In this document: in pieces, positions 27,685 to 37,646 of the stretch
Position numbering within the stretch: position 1 is the stretch's first letter
Layout of the letters: every line of letters begins with the position of its first letter
NCBI GenBank assembly: GCA_024685545.1
Contig: JAIKVR010000069.1
Location: 1-64,000, forward strand
Reading direction: 5' to 3'
From: Eubacteriales bacterium
GTDB taxonomy: Bacteria; Bacillota; Clostridia; Eubacteriales; Anaerofustaceae
DNA length: 64,000 nucleotides
The notes under the pieces: model-generated
The model's input: only the letters and a program-made list of their open reading frames with translations
Databases searched by the model: none
What the model was told of the DNA's origin: nothing
Made by a program: the position numbers and the translations under genes

Positions 27685-29220
27685 ATGACTCTAACCTTGG
27701 ATCTATACCTGTGTTTTCTCGAAAAGGAATTTGCGCTCCTTCGGCCTGTGGAAATGGATGGCACGGTGCCTATAAAGCGTGTATGTCCATGGCGCCCTGG
27801 CCGTAATAGCCCAGATGAGCTCTACCTTTTGCCGGGTGGAACGTCAGGATGCACCGCGCCGCTTGCTATGCACGTTGCCGCTAAGGATACACCGCCTCAG
27901 GTGCCGGGCAAAAATGAACTGTGGCTTCTGGCTCCGGAAAGCAGTTATGAGAACGTTCTCTGCCGGGCTATGGAGATATACATTGAATTTGTTAGGTTCA
28001 CAAGCGAGGTGACAGTGCTTGCTTTAACAAAGAAGGATATGAAAGCCGCTCTTGCCATGATGCGGGACGCTCTGGGTATCGGGGTTTCTATTGTGGACAA
28101 GGACTATCTGGTGTTGGAGTCATTGACGCATGAAAACAACGCTCCGCTGTACGAGGCGGGTAGAGACTCTTTGCAGTCTGGCCAGCGCATGGATCACCTT
28201 CAGGTGGAAAATCTGTACCTGACAGATGCCCGGTTCGACGAGACCTTTACACTTCAGGGACTCAGGGAATTCTGTCGCTACAATCTTCCGGAATATAAGG
28301 GTCTTTGCCTCTACTATAATTTCTTTATTCATGGCCAGTACGCAGGGAGGATGATCTATGTATTGCGGTCGGATATTTACAGCGACTCCCTTCTGCCATT
28401 TCTTGAGGAATATTCTTCACTGATCTATGAATGCTTCCGTAGCCGTGATGAGCACAGTCTCGCTCGGAGTGCAACAGCGGTACACCGTTTTCTGCTTGAC
28501 CTGGTCGAATGGGACATGAAAAACATTGCTCCGGCTCTCACTGCATTCCGGCGGATCGGCTGGGAGGCTGAAGACAGCTTCAGGGCCATCTGCTTGTCAG
28601 GCAAAGGATATGCGCGATCGGAGATGACCATGGCCTACTTATGCACCATGCTGGAGGATACCTTTCCTGCATGCGTGGCCACTTGCCGGGGACAAACAAT
28701 CTATTGTCTGCACAACCGTACGAGAGATGACAAAACTGGCTTTTTGGGGGATTTGGCCATGTTCTTACGGGATAATCTGCTTCAGGCAGGACTCAGTTGT
28801 GTGTTTGCGGGCTTGGAAAACAGCGGTTCTCATTTTCGGGAAGCAGAGGCTGCTCTGCTTTTGGGAGAACGATCCAACGACAGCTTTTGGCTTCACTATT
28901 TCCATAACCACACTCTCTCTTATGTTCTGGCGAAAGCAGAGGAGGAAATACCGCTGGAAGATCTTTATTCCCCCGTGCTGAAAACGCTTCTGGATTATGA
29001 TTCCGAGCATCCGGAGATTTCGCTTACCGAAACGTTGTATACCTATATCTGTTGTCACTTCAACGCATCCCGTGCAGCGGATGCGTTGTTTATCCATCGA
29101 ACAACTTTCCTTTATCGCATGAACAAGCTAAAGAGCTTGGTAAAGCTGGACCTGGAGGATTTTGATGCTCTGACTGAGCTGATGTTGTCCTTCGTCGTCT
29201 TGCGCAGACAAAAATCATAG
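27685..29220 (+). CDS. PucR/CdaR-like transcriptional regulator with C-terminal HTH
   Basis: C-terminus SLTETLYTYICCHFNASRAADALFIHRTTFLYRMNKLKSLVKLDLED matches the PucR-type HTH; divergent from the MFS/URO-D genes. Confidence 0.85.
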   Translation: MTLTLDLYLCFLEKEFALLRPVEMDGTVPIKRVCPWRPGRNSPDELYLLPGGTSGCTAPLAMHVAAKDTPPQVPGKNELWLLAPESSYENVLCRAMEIYIEFVRFTSEVTVLALTKKDMKAALAMMRDALGIGVSIVDKDYLVLESLTHENNAPLYEAGRDSLQSGQRMDHLQVENLYLTDARFDETFTLQGLREFCRYNLPEYKGLCLYYNFFIHGQYAGRMIYVLRSDIYSDSLLPFLEEYSSLIYECFRSRDEHSLARSATAVHRFLLDLVEWDMKNIAPALTAFRRIGWEAEDSFRAICLSGKGYARSEMTMAYLCTMLEDTFPACVATCRGQTIYCLHNRTRDDKTGFLGDLAMFLRDNLLQAGLSCVFAGLENSGSHFREAEAALLLGERSNDSFWLHYFHNHTLSYVLAKAEEEIPLEDLYSPVLKTLLDYDSEHPEISLTETLYTYICCHFNASRAADALFIHRTTFLYRMNKLKSLVKLDLEDFDALTELMLSFVVLRRQKS

Positions 29221-29911
29221 ATTATTTCCTTATATACTGTCATGTCTATAGTGATCATACAGACATACTGGAAGCTTTTTTAATCACCTAACCAGTCACC
29301 GATCCGTACGAGATCGATTTTGAGGTTCTTGTGACTTTTTTCCTTTGACGTTGATTATCGCAAAAGTGAAATTCTGCACTTTGATGAGCTTGTAGGGCAA
29401 TTTATAACAATCCATGACTGGTTCATAGAACGTATGTCGCATAGATGTTTGAACAGGATCATGGTGCCATGCTGATGCAGTAATATGCGGTATCCCGGGC
29501 GGCAACGCTTTGGACGCTTTATATTCTCAGTTCGGAGATTCTCCTAAACGATTAAGATTGGTCAGAAAATCCGCTTTGACTTTCACGCCTTTTTTGTTTC
29601 AGATGACAGATAAATGGCAATCCCTGAAATAGACAGGTATTATTCCTGTACACTTATTTAGAAGTAATCAGATGTATGAAAGGTAGTCTTAAGGGCAAGC
29701 GACCTGTCAAAGAATTGGGATAAAAAGCGCAGGGCTGACCGGATATTGCAGAGCTGTAAAATGAAAAGATCAGACAGTGAAGATGAATTGTTTCGATCAG
29801 ATACATTGCCAGGTTGATATGGGTTTGACAATGATATAAAATATTACGGATGAACGGATTATGCAGTAAAAATTGTTATAGAATACAATAGTCTATAACT
29901 CGGAGGGAAAC

Positions 29912-31006
29912 ATGAAGATCGGTATCATTGGACTGCCGAATGTCGGTAAGAGCACCCTGTTCAATGCGCTTACAAACGCCCAGGTGCCTGCGGAAAACTA
30001 TCCTTTCTGCACCATAGACCCCAATGTCGGAGTCGTGGAAGTGCCCGACGAACGTCTGGACACATTGAGCAGGATGTATGACACGCTGAAAGAAACACAC
30101 GCTGTCGTGGAATTCGTCGATATCGCAGGGCTGGTTAAAAATGCCGGAAAAGGCGAAGGTCTGGGCAACCAGTTCTTATCCCACATAAGAAATGTCAGCG
30201 CGATACTGGAAGTGGTGCGCTGTTTTGATGATGACAACATAACCCATGTCGACGGAAGTCTGGATCCAGTACGCGATGTGGAGACCATAAACTACGAGCT
30301 GATCTTCTCTGATCTCGAAATACTCGAAAAAAGGATCAAAGGCTCGGAAAAGGCCTCAAAGCATGGTTCTGCCGATGATAAGCTCCTCTATAACACACTT
30401 GTAAAAGCCAGGGAGATACTGGAGACCGGTCACTTTATCGATCTGGACGAGATGAGCGATGAAGAAAGCGCCATACTGAGAAGCCAGGACCTTCTGACCA
30501 CAAAGCGGATAATGTACGCCGCAAACGTTTCCGAGGATGACCAGCTTACCGGCAACGCGTATACCGAAAAGCTGAAGAAATACCTTGAGGAAAACTATCC
30601 CAAATCAAAGATGTTCAACATTTCGGCAGAGATAGAATCGGAGCTGTCGCAATTGGAGCCCGAAGAAAAGCAGATGTTCCTTGAGGACATGGGAATGACC
30701 GAGGGCGGCATGCAGAAGGTAATCCGTGCCGGATACGAAATGCTGGATATGATCGTGTATTTCACCGCAGGCAAAAAGGAATGCCGCGCATGGCAGATAA
30801 AAAAAGGTACCAAGGCTCCGCAGGCCGCAGGCATAATCCACAGCGATTTTGAAAGAGGCTTTATCCGCGCCGAGGTGACCAAATACGATAAACTGGTGGA
30901 AGCGGGAGACGATGTAAAGGCAAAGGAGCTGGGCTACACCAGAGTGGAAGGGAAGGATTACGTCATCGAGGACGGTGACGTGGTCTATTTCCGCTTCAAC
31001 GTGTAA
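29912..31006 (+). CDS. ychF: Redox-regulated ATPase / GTP-binding protein YchF
   Basis: [49 protein letters not shown]. Confidence 0.96.
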   Translation: MKIGIIGLPNVGKSTLFNALTNAQVPAENYPFCTIDPNVGVVEVPDERLDTLSRMYDTLKETHAVVEFVDIAGLVKNAGKGEGLGNQFLSHIRNVSAILEVVRCFDDDNITHVDGSLDPVRDVETINYELIFSDLEILEKRIKGSEKASKHGSADDKLLYNTLVKAREILETGHFIDLDEMSDEESAILRSQDLLTTKRIMYAANVSEDDQLTGNAYTEKLKKYLEENYPKSKMFNISAEIESELSQLEPEEKQMFLEDMGMTEGGMQKVIRAGYEMLDMIVYFTAGKKECRAWQIKKGTKAPQAAGIIHSDFERGFIRAEVTKYDKLVEAGDDVKAKELGYTRVEGKDYVIEDGDVVYFRFNV

Positions 31007-31008
31007 GA

Positions 31009-31740
31009 TCAGATATCGACCTGGCTGAGTATCTCGCCGATCTTACCGTGGATCACTATGTCCGCATTTGCATCATAGCGCGTCGACGATTTATTGATCA
31101 GTATCAGGTGATCGCCGTTGAAATGTCTTAAAAGCCCGGCTGCCGGATAGACATTCAGCGAAGTGCCTCCGACCATTAGGACTTCGGCTTCTTCCACCTT
31201 TTTTACTGCATTGCTGAAGAGTATCTGATCAAGAGGCTCCTGGTAAAGCACCACGTCCGGCTTGATGATCCCTCCGCATTCATCGCAGACCGGTTTTCTG
31301 GTCGTATTCTTGAATTTGTATATGTACTCCAGAGGAAAGAACTTGCCGCACTCCATACAGTAGTTCCTGTGTATGCTGCCGTGAAGCTCGAAAACTATGC
31401 GGCTGCCCGCCGCCTGGTGAAGGCCGTCGATATTCTGTGTGATGACTGCTGAGAGCTTTCCGGCTTTTTCCATCTCAGCCAGCTTCAGATGCGCCTGGTT
31501 GGGCTTTGCGTCGGTATATACCATCCTCTGAAAATAGAATTCCCAGAATACCTCCGGTCTTTTGGTAAAGAATCTGTGGGACAGCACTGTCTCGGGCGGA
31601 TAATCGAAGGCGACGCTGAACAGTCCGCTTTCCCCGCGGAAATCGGGTATTCCGCTCTCGGTGGACACTCCGGCCCCTCCGAAGAATACCGTGTCATTCG
31701 ATTCTTTTAAAACTTCGTTCAGCTTCTCGATATTGTCCAA
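31009..31740 (-). CDS. NAD-dependent protein deacylase (Sir2/CobB), TTG start
   Basis: FFGGAGVSTESGIPDFRGESGL, TQNIDGLHQAAGS, zinc cysteines CMECG...CDECGG. Confidence 0.94.
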   Translation of the reverse strand: MDNIEKLNEVLKESNDTVFFGGAGVSTESGIPDFRGESGLFSVAFDYPPETVLSHRFFTKRPEVFWEFYFQRMVYTDAKPNQAHLKLAEMEKAGKLSAVITQNIDGLHQAAGSRIVFELHGSIHRNYCMECGKFFPLEYIYKFKNTTRKPVCDECGGIIKPDVVLYQEPLDQILFSNAVKKVEEAEVLMVGGTSLNVYPAAGLLRHFNGDHLILINKSSTRYDANADIVIHGKIGEILSQVDI

Positions 31741-31838
31741 TACAGTACCCTTTCATCGTTCAAAATGCCTCTTTATTATACCAAATAGGAAGCGCTTTGT
31801 ATATTCGAACGGATTTTCTGTTATAATAACCTGTAACA

Positions 31839-32474
31839 ATGGAATACAAAACATATCTTTCCGAAGCTGTCAGCGAGACCGAGATAAAGCGTTCACGTTT
31901 CATCGCTTATCTGAATCACGTTGAATCTGCAGCAGAGGCTGAAGCAATACTGGAAAAACTGAAAAAGGAGCATTGGAAGGCCAATCATGTCTGCTACGGC
32001 TATGTCCTTGGGGTCAACAGCGAGACGATGAAGTTTTCGGATGCGGGCGAACCTTCCGGGACTGCCGGAAAACCCATACTCTCCAGCCTTACGGCCAACG
32101 GCCTGACGTTCGTATTGGGCAGCGTGGTCCGTTATTTCGGAGGGATCAAGCTCGGGGCGGGAGGCCTGACCAGGGCCTATGCGTCGGTGATGGGGTCCTG
32201 CCTTGAGAAGTGCGTTTTTTCACGTATGGTCTACTGCCCGCTGGTGACCGTAGAGGCGGCATATTCCGATTACGGCAGGATCGACGCTCTGGTGAACAGG
32301 TACGGTTTGAGACGCGCTGAAATGGATTTTGCGGACGAAATACGCATCGGCACATATTTACCGGAAGAAAGTATAAAACCGTTCCTTGACGCTGTCAGCG
32401 AAGCTACAGGGGGCAGCTATAGGTTTGAGCAGAGTGAAGGAACATTTATAGAGGATACAAGGCAAAATGTATGA
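31839..32474 (+). CDS. YigZ/IMPACT family protein
   Basis: EIKRSRFIAYLNHVESAAEAEAILEKLKKEHWKANHVCYGYVLG...DAGEPSGTAGKPIL...VRYFGGIKLGAGGLTRAY. Confidence 0.94.
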   Translation: MEYKTYLSEAVSETEIKRSRFIAYLNHVESAAEAEAILEKLKKEHWKANHVCYGYVLGVNSETMKFSDAGEPSGTAGKPILSSLTANGLTFVLGSVVRYFGGIKLGAGGLTRAYASVMGSCLEKCVFSRMVYCPLVTVEAAYSDYGRIDALVNRYGLRRAEMDFADEIRIGTYLPEESIKPFLDAVSEATGGSYRFEQSEGTFIEDTRQNV

Positions 32475-33066
32475 TTATATCAAGGGAACACTGACCGAGA
32501 CCAGTGATGACGCAATAGTCGTCGAATGTGCAGGGATAGGCTACACCCTCTCTGTCTCATACAATTCGCTGATTCATTTTCAGAATGAGCGCAGCGGAGC
32601 AATCAAAATCTATACTGTATTCTCCGTAAGAGAGAATGCCGTCGAACTGTTCGGATTTGCGGATAAGCAGGAACGCGCGATGTTCGAAACACTGACAAAT
32701 ATCACCAAGGTCGGCCCCAAAGCTGCCATGTCCATATTGTCGCTGTATACGCCAGAGCAGCTCGTATCCATCGTCAATACCGGGGATGTAAAGAGTCTGA
32801 CCAGGGCTGCCGGTATAGGCAAAAAGTTGGCGGAGACAGTGATTTTCAACCTGAAGGATAAATATTCCCAGGCGGATAGCGCAGATCTGCCTTCATATGA
32901 GCAGATAGACATGGGCACAGTTAAGGACGAAGCACTTATGGCGCTGTCTTCACTCGGTTTTGACAGGACATACTCGATCAAGCTGATCAATGAGGTGTAC
33001 AGAGAAGGAATGGACGTCGAGGAGATCGTCGGTCTTTCGCTGCGCTCCGCGGGAGATGAGAAATGA
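32467..33066 (+). CDS. ruvA: Holliday junction branch migration protein RuvA
   Basis: [31 protein letters not shown]..., [28 protein letters not shown]. Confidence 0.95.
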   Translation: MYDYIKGTLTETSDDAIVVECAGIGYTLSVSYNSLIHFQNERSGAIKIYTVFSVRENAVELFGFADKQERAMFETLTNITKVGPKAAMSILSLYTPEQLVSIVNTGDVKSLTRAAGIGKKLAETVIFNLKDKYSQADSADLPSYEQIDMGTVKDEALMALSSLGFDRTYSIKLINEVYREGMDVEEIVGLSLRSAGDEK

Positions 33067-34124
33067 ACGACAGACGGATAGTAACAAGCAGGGAGACCGC
33101 TTCGGACCTTGATCTGAACAACACGCTGCGTCCCACCCGCCTGAAAGACTATATCGGGCAGGAGTCGGTGAAGAAGCGCATGGAGGTGTTCATAAACGCT
33201 GCCAAGGCGAGGGGGGAGGCTTTGGATCACGTGCTTCTCTACGGACCTCCGGGGCTCGGCAAGACGACGCTTTCACATATAATCGCCAACGAACTCGGAG
33301 TAAACATAAGGATCACCAGCGGACCGGCTATCGAAAAGACCGGTGACCTCGCAGCCATGCTTACTTCTCTTAAAAAGAATGACGTACTGTTTATCGACGA
33401 GATACACAGGCTTGACAGATCCGTTGAAGAAGTGCTTTATCCCGCCATGGAGGATTATAAACTCGATATAATCATCGGCAAGGGGCAGGGCTCCAAGGCG
33501 ATCCGGCTGGATCTTCAGCCTTTCACTCTGATAGGGGCTACCACAAGGGCCGGACTTCTGTCCTCGCCGCTGAGAGACCGTTTCGGGATCATAAACCGTC
33601 TGGAATACTACAGCACGGATGAACTGATAACAATAATAAAGCGCAGCGCGTCCATATTGGGGTATGACATAGACGGACCGGGCGCGGTGGAGTTGGCGAA
33701 ACGCTCCCGCGGAACCCCGAGGATAGCGAACCGTTTCCTGAAAAGAGTGCGGGATTTTGCGCAGGTCACGGGAGATGAGAGGATATCTCTTGAGACGGTC
33801 AATTCCGCACTGTCTCTTCTCGAGATCGATCCCATAGGACTTGACAAGACGGATATACTTTTGCTGTCGACGATCATAGATAAGTTCTCAGGCGGGCCGG
33901 TGGGGCTGGAGACTATCTCGGCTGTGATCGGTGAGGAAAAAGAGACCGTGGAAGAAGTCTACGAGCCTTATCTGATGCAGATAGGCTTCCTTAACAGGAC
34001 TCCCAGAGGCCGCGTAGCCACCAGGCGGGCATACGAACATTTCGGTATCGCCTATGACGACACAGGCCGAACAGACAACAAACAGCAGACTTTTTTCGAT
34101 AATGAAAGCGGCACCGCCAAATGA
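33063..34124 (+). CDS. ruvB: Holliday junction branch migration DNA helicase RuvB
   Basis: [58 protein letters not shown]. Confidence 0.97.
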   Translation: MNDRRIVTSRETASDLDLNNTLRPTRLKDYIGQESVKKRMEVFINAAKARGEALDHVLLYGPPGLGKTTLSHIIANELGVNIRITSGPAIEKTGDLAAMLTSLKKNDVLFIDEIHRLDRSVEEVLYPAMEDYKLDIIIGKGQGSKAIRLDLQPFTLIGATTRAGLLSSPLRDRFGIINRLEYYSTDELITIIKRSASILGYDIDGPGAVELAKRSRGTPRIANRFLKRVRDFAQVTGDERISLETVNSALSLLEIDPIGLDKTDILLLSTIIDKFSGGPVGLETISAVIGEEKETVEEVYEPYLMQIGFLNRTPRGRVATRRAYEHFGIAYDDTGRTDNKQQTFFDNESGTAK

Positions 34125-35146
34125 AGACAGAAGACTTTGATTATTACATGCCGAAGGAGCTCATAGCCCAGCACGCCCTGGAGCAGAGAGATCAGGCCCG
34201 CATGCTCGTTGTAAACAGGGCTGAAGGCACTTATTCCGACAGGCATTTCTATGACATCATAGATTATATGTCGCCCGGAGATATCGTCGTCCTCAATAAT
34301 TCGAAAGTCATACCCGCAAGGATTTACGGAACGAAAAGAGAGACCGGGGCTCATATTGAGTTTCTGCTGCATAAAAGATTTTCAGAGCATGACTGGGAAG
34401 TAATGGCCAGACCCGGAAAACGTCTCAAGATCGGTACTGTAATCGATTTTCCCGAGGGACTCTCTGCTGTAGTGAAGTCAAAAAAAGAAGACGGACTGAT
34501 CGACGTGACCTTTGATTATGATGGCGATTTCTTCACCATTCTCCATGATATAGGACAGATGCCGCTTCCTCCGTACATCAAGGAGAAACTGAAGGACAAG
34601 GATTCCTACAATACTGTATATGCCAGCGTGGACGGTTCCAGTGCCGCACCGACTGCAGGGCTTCATTTCACTGAAGAACTCCTGGAAAGGATCGAAAACA
34701 AAGGCATTAAACTGGTTTACGTCACACTGCATGTCGGCCTGGGGACCTTCCTTCCGGTCAGCGATGAGAACATCGAGGACCATATCATGCATACCGAGTA
34801 TTATGAGATCAGTGAAGAGGCTGCCAGGATAATAAACGAGACAAAGGACAACGGCGGGAGAGTTTTCTGTATCGGAACGACGACGGTCCGAACCCTCGAG
34901 GCCAGCGCGGCGAACAACGGGGGAAGGGTCGCTCCGGAATGCAGGGAGACCGATCTGTTTATCTATCCCGGATTCGAATACAAGGTCGTGGACTGTCTCC
35001 TCACAAATTTCCACCTGCCTAAATCGACTCTGCTGATGCTGGTCTGCGCTTTTTATAACAGGGAAAAAATACTTGAAGCATATAATTATGCAGTCAGGGA
35101 GAAATACAGGTTTTATTCTTTTGGCGATGCCATGCTGATCGAATAA
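34121..35146 (+). CDS. queA: S-adenosylmethionine:tRNA ribosyltransferase-isomerase
   Basis: [33 protein letters not shown]..., [29 protein letters not shown]. Confidence 0.96.
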   Translation: MKTEDFDYYMPKELIAQHALEQRDQARMLVVNRAEGTYSDRHFYDIIDYMSPGDIVVLNNSKVIPARIYGTKRETGAHIEFLLHKRFSEHDWEVMARPGKRLKIGTVIDFPEGLSAVVKSKKEDGLIDVTFDYDGDFFTILHDIGQMPLPPYIKEKLKDKDSYNTVYASVDGSSAAPTAGLHFTEELLERIENKGIKLVYVTLHVGLGTFLPVSDENIEDHIMHTEYYEISEEAARIINETKDNGGRVFCIGTTTVRTLEASAANNGGRVAPECRETDLFIYPGFEYKVVDCLLTNFHLPKSTLLMLVCAFYNREKILEAYNYAVREKYRFYSFGDAMLIE

Positions 35147-35425
35147 CCAACTCTTTTTCTGCATTTGTCATGCGAAAAGCCTGAAAATAAGCCATTTCTG
35201 GCACTATACAGGTCACGGAGCCAAGAGGTTTTCAAGTCAGAAAAAGTCACCGGAAACCTCCCGCTGGGAAGATTAAAGACATAAGCCCTTGATGAAAACA
35301 TCGGGGGCTTTCTTTACAACTTCTTTTATACTAAATTCCGCAGATAATATAAACTGCGGAAAACGATTGAAATAGGGCATAGGATATAATGTACACGTCA
35401 GGAAGAATGAAGGGAGGTGTGCCGT

Positions 35426-36013
35426 TTGGACTGGAAAAAGGCAATTCCTTTTGACCGGCATTTCTTCTCTATCACAGAACTGCTCGGTCAGGGGCTGACA
35501 TACTACAGGATCAATAAGCTTGTCGAAGACGGGATCCTCAAGAAGCTGAATAATAAGACGTATGAGAACACGCAGTATCAGGGAGAAGTTTCTGATTTTG
35601 CTGTTGTTGCGGCCTATGCATCAAAGGGTGTGTTTTGTATGATGACGGCGGCAAGACACTATGAACTGACAACATATCTGCCCGATGCCGTGGACGTCGC
35701 TATCGAAAGAAACATGAAGATCTCCACGCTGCCGGACTGGCCATCGGTTCACATCTGGTATTATCCCAGGCTGCGCTATGAGACCGGCGTTTCAACGATA
35801 ACAGATGATACCGGAGCGTATCGGATCTATGATATCGAAAAGACCGTAACGGATATCCTGTATTATCGAAACAAGGTCGGAATCGAAGAGACAAAGGAGA
35901 TCCTGACGAACTATCTGAAGAGAGAAGACAGAGATCTTGTTCGACTGCATCGGTACGCAGACTCTCTCGGCTGCGGGAAGATCCTTGCGACATATTTGGA
36001 GGTTCTTCTGTGA
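35426..36013 (+). CDS. AbiEi-family (type IV TA) antitoxin-like protein, probable TTG start
   Basis: Winged-helix-like N-terminus (FSITELLGQGLTYYRINKLVEDGILKKLNNKTYEN) and ...AARHYELTTYLPDAVDVAIERNMKISTLP...IYDIEKTVTDILYYRNKVG; GGAGG 8 nt upstream of TTG 35426. Confidence 0.78.
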   Translation: MDWKKAIPFDRHFFSITELLGQGLTYYRINKLVEDGILKKLNNKTYENTQYQGEVSDFAVVAAYASKGVFCMMTAARHYELTTYLPDAVDVAIERNMKISTLPDWPSVHIWYYPRLRYETGVSTITDDTGAYRIYDIEKTVTDILYYRNKVGIEETKEILTNYLKREDRDLVRLHRYADSLGCGKILATYLEVLL

Positions 36014-36210
36014 ACAGGGCTGCGTCGGTTAAGGCAAGACTTAAAAATCAGAGTATAGCTACAGGCAGGACCATGCAGGAGCTGCTGGTCGCCTATGGCC
36101 TGGAGAGAACGATATACCGGCTCTCAAAATCGAAATACGTGGAAAACTTTGCGCTGAAGGGCGGGATACTGTTGTACGCGCTTTTTGTTAAAGATTCAAT
36201 GCATGTATAG
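36010..36210 (+). pseudogene. Truncated AbiEii/AbiGii nucleotidyltransferase-like toxin, N-terminal ~60 aa only
   Basis: MNRAASVKARLKNQSIATGRTMQELLVAYGLERTIYRLSKSKYVENFALKGGILLYALFVKDSMHV*; AbiEii N-terminus, ends before the expected catalytic DID(L) segment. Confidence 0.78.
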
Positions 36211-36449
36211 CGGAAAGTCAATACTAAGCTGTTTCCGGTACCTTACTTTCTTGCATCGAATGCTTCCATACCGGAAATGACCATCGAAAATCAATGTGCT
36301 TTGTAGAAATACTATGTAAGGTCCTTGATGAAATCGTATTCATATCACTCTCCGAGATCAAAAGATAACGATGTATGATACACTTATAATGAAATAACAG
36401 GCAGATCGGTTATAGCGGACAAGCTGTTCATTCTATAAGGAGGATACAA

Positions 36450-37646
36450 ATGAAAAGACCACTTTCGATCAAATCCCAAAGCATAGTTCCTTCAGCCACT
36501 CTCGCTCTTTCAGCGCTTACCAAGGAGCTTCAGGCCAATGGCGAAGACATTATCTCTTTCGGTATCGGCGAACCGGATTTCAATGTGGATCAGGTCATCA
36601 AACAGGCTGCTGTCGATGCGATCAACAGCGATTTTTCGCATTACACGGAGGTCAAAGGCATCTATGAACTGAGAGAGGAGATCGCAGAAAGACTGCAAAG
36701 CGAAAACGGCATCAAGTATTCCCCTGACGACATCATCGCGACTTCCGGTGCAAAGCACGCTTTGTTCACGGCTCTGCAGACGCTCGTTTCCGAAGGCGAC
36801 GAGGTGATCGTGCCATTGCCTTATTGGGTAAGCTACTCGGAAATGATCAAGCTCGCAGGAGGCGTCCCTGTCCTCGCCAGGACCGAATTTGAAAACAGTT
36901 TTCTGCCTGACGCGGATATCATCAGAGAACTCATCAGCGATAAGACCAAAGCCGTGATCATCAACGACCCGGTAAACCCGACGGGAGCCGTGATGGATAA
37001 AAAGAGGCTCAAGGGGATAGTTGAGGTCTGCGTCGAAAACGGAGTGTATATCATTTCCGACGAGATCTATGACAAGTTCCTGTATGACGGCGCCAAGCAT
37101 TATTCCGCCGCCGCTTTCGGCGAGGAAGCAAGCGATATCACCATTACCATCAACGGATTCTCCAAGACATACGCGATGCCGGGGTGGAGACTGGGCTATG
37201 CCGCCTCATCAAACAAGGACATCGTCAAGGCCATGAGCGGTATATCGGGCCACTGCATCTCACATCCTTCCAGCATCGTACAGAAAGCAGGAGCCGCCGC
37301 TCTGAAAGCCGAGCAGGGCTTTGTGGGGAAAATGGTCAAGGAGTATGACAGAAGACGGCAGTATATGATGACCCAGCTTAATAAAGCTGAAAACCTGAGA
37401 TTCGTCCTGCCCAAGGGAGCCTTCTATTTGTTCGTCGACATCTCCGCATATTCCGGAAACAGCAGTGAATTCGCCATGGATATGCTGAGAAACGGCAAAG
37501 TGGCTGTGGTACCGGGCAGCGCGTTCGGACTGGAAGGGTTCATAAGGCTCTCCTATGCCTGCAGTTATGAAGATATTGTGAAAGGGATGAACAGATTTAC
37601 TTCATATCTGTCCAACATTCATGAACAAACGGATCCTGATTATTGA
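36450..37646 (+). CDS. Pyridoxal phosphate-dependent aminotransferase (aspartate aminotransferase-like)
   Basis: SFGIGEPDFNVDQVIKQAAVDAI, NDPVNPTGAVM, NGFSKTYAMPGWRLGY. Confidence 0.94.
   Translation: MKRPLSIKSQSIVPSATLALSALTKELQANGEDIISFGIGEPDFNVDQVIKQAAVDAINSDFSHYTEVKGIYELREEIAERLQSENGIKYSPDDIIATSGAKHALFTALQTLVSEGDEVIVPLPYWVSYSEMIKLAGGVPVLARTEFENSFLPDADIIRELISDKTKAVIINDPVNPTGAVMDKKRLKGIVEVCVENGVYIISDEIYDKFLYDGAKHYSAAAFGEEASDITITINGFSKTYAMPGWRLGYAASSNKDIVKAMSGISGHCISHPSSIVQKAGAAALKAEQGFVGKMVKEYDRRRQYMMTQLNKAENLRFVLPKGAFYLFVDISAYSGNSSEFAMDMLRNGKVAVVPGSAFGLEGFIRLSYACSYEDIVKGMNRFTSYLSNIHEQTDPDY

Noticed and set aside
29296-29505. 69-aa minus-strand ORF, possible transposase scrap
   Set aside because: Could not link it to any transposase family by eye; not called as a mobile element.
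34478-35164. 228-aa minus-strand ORF
   Set aside because: Antisense to queA; shadow ORF.
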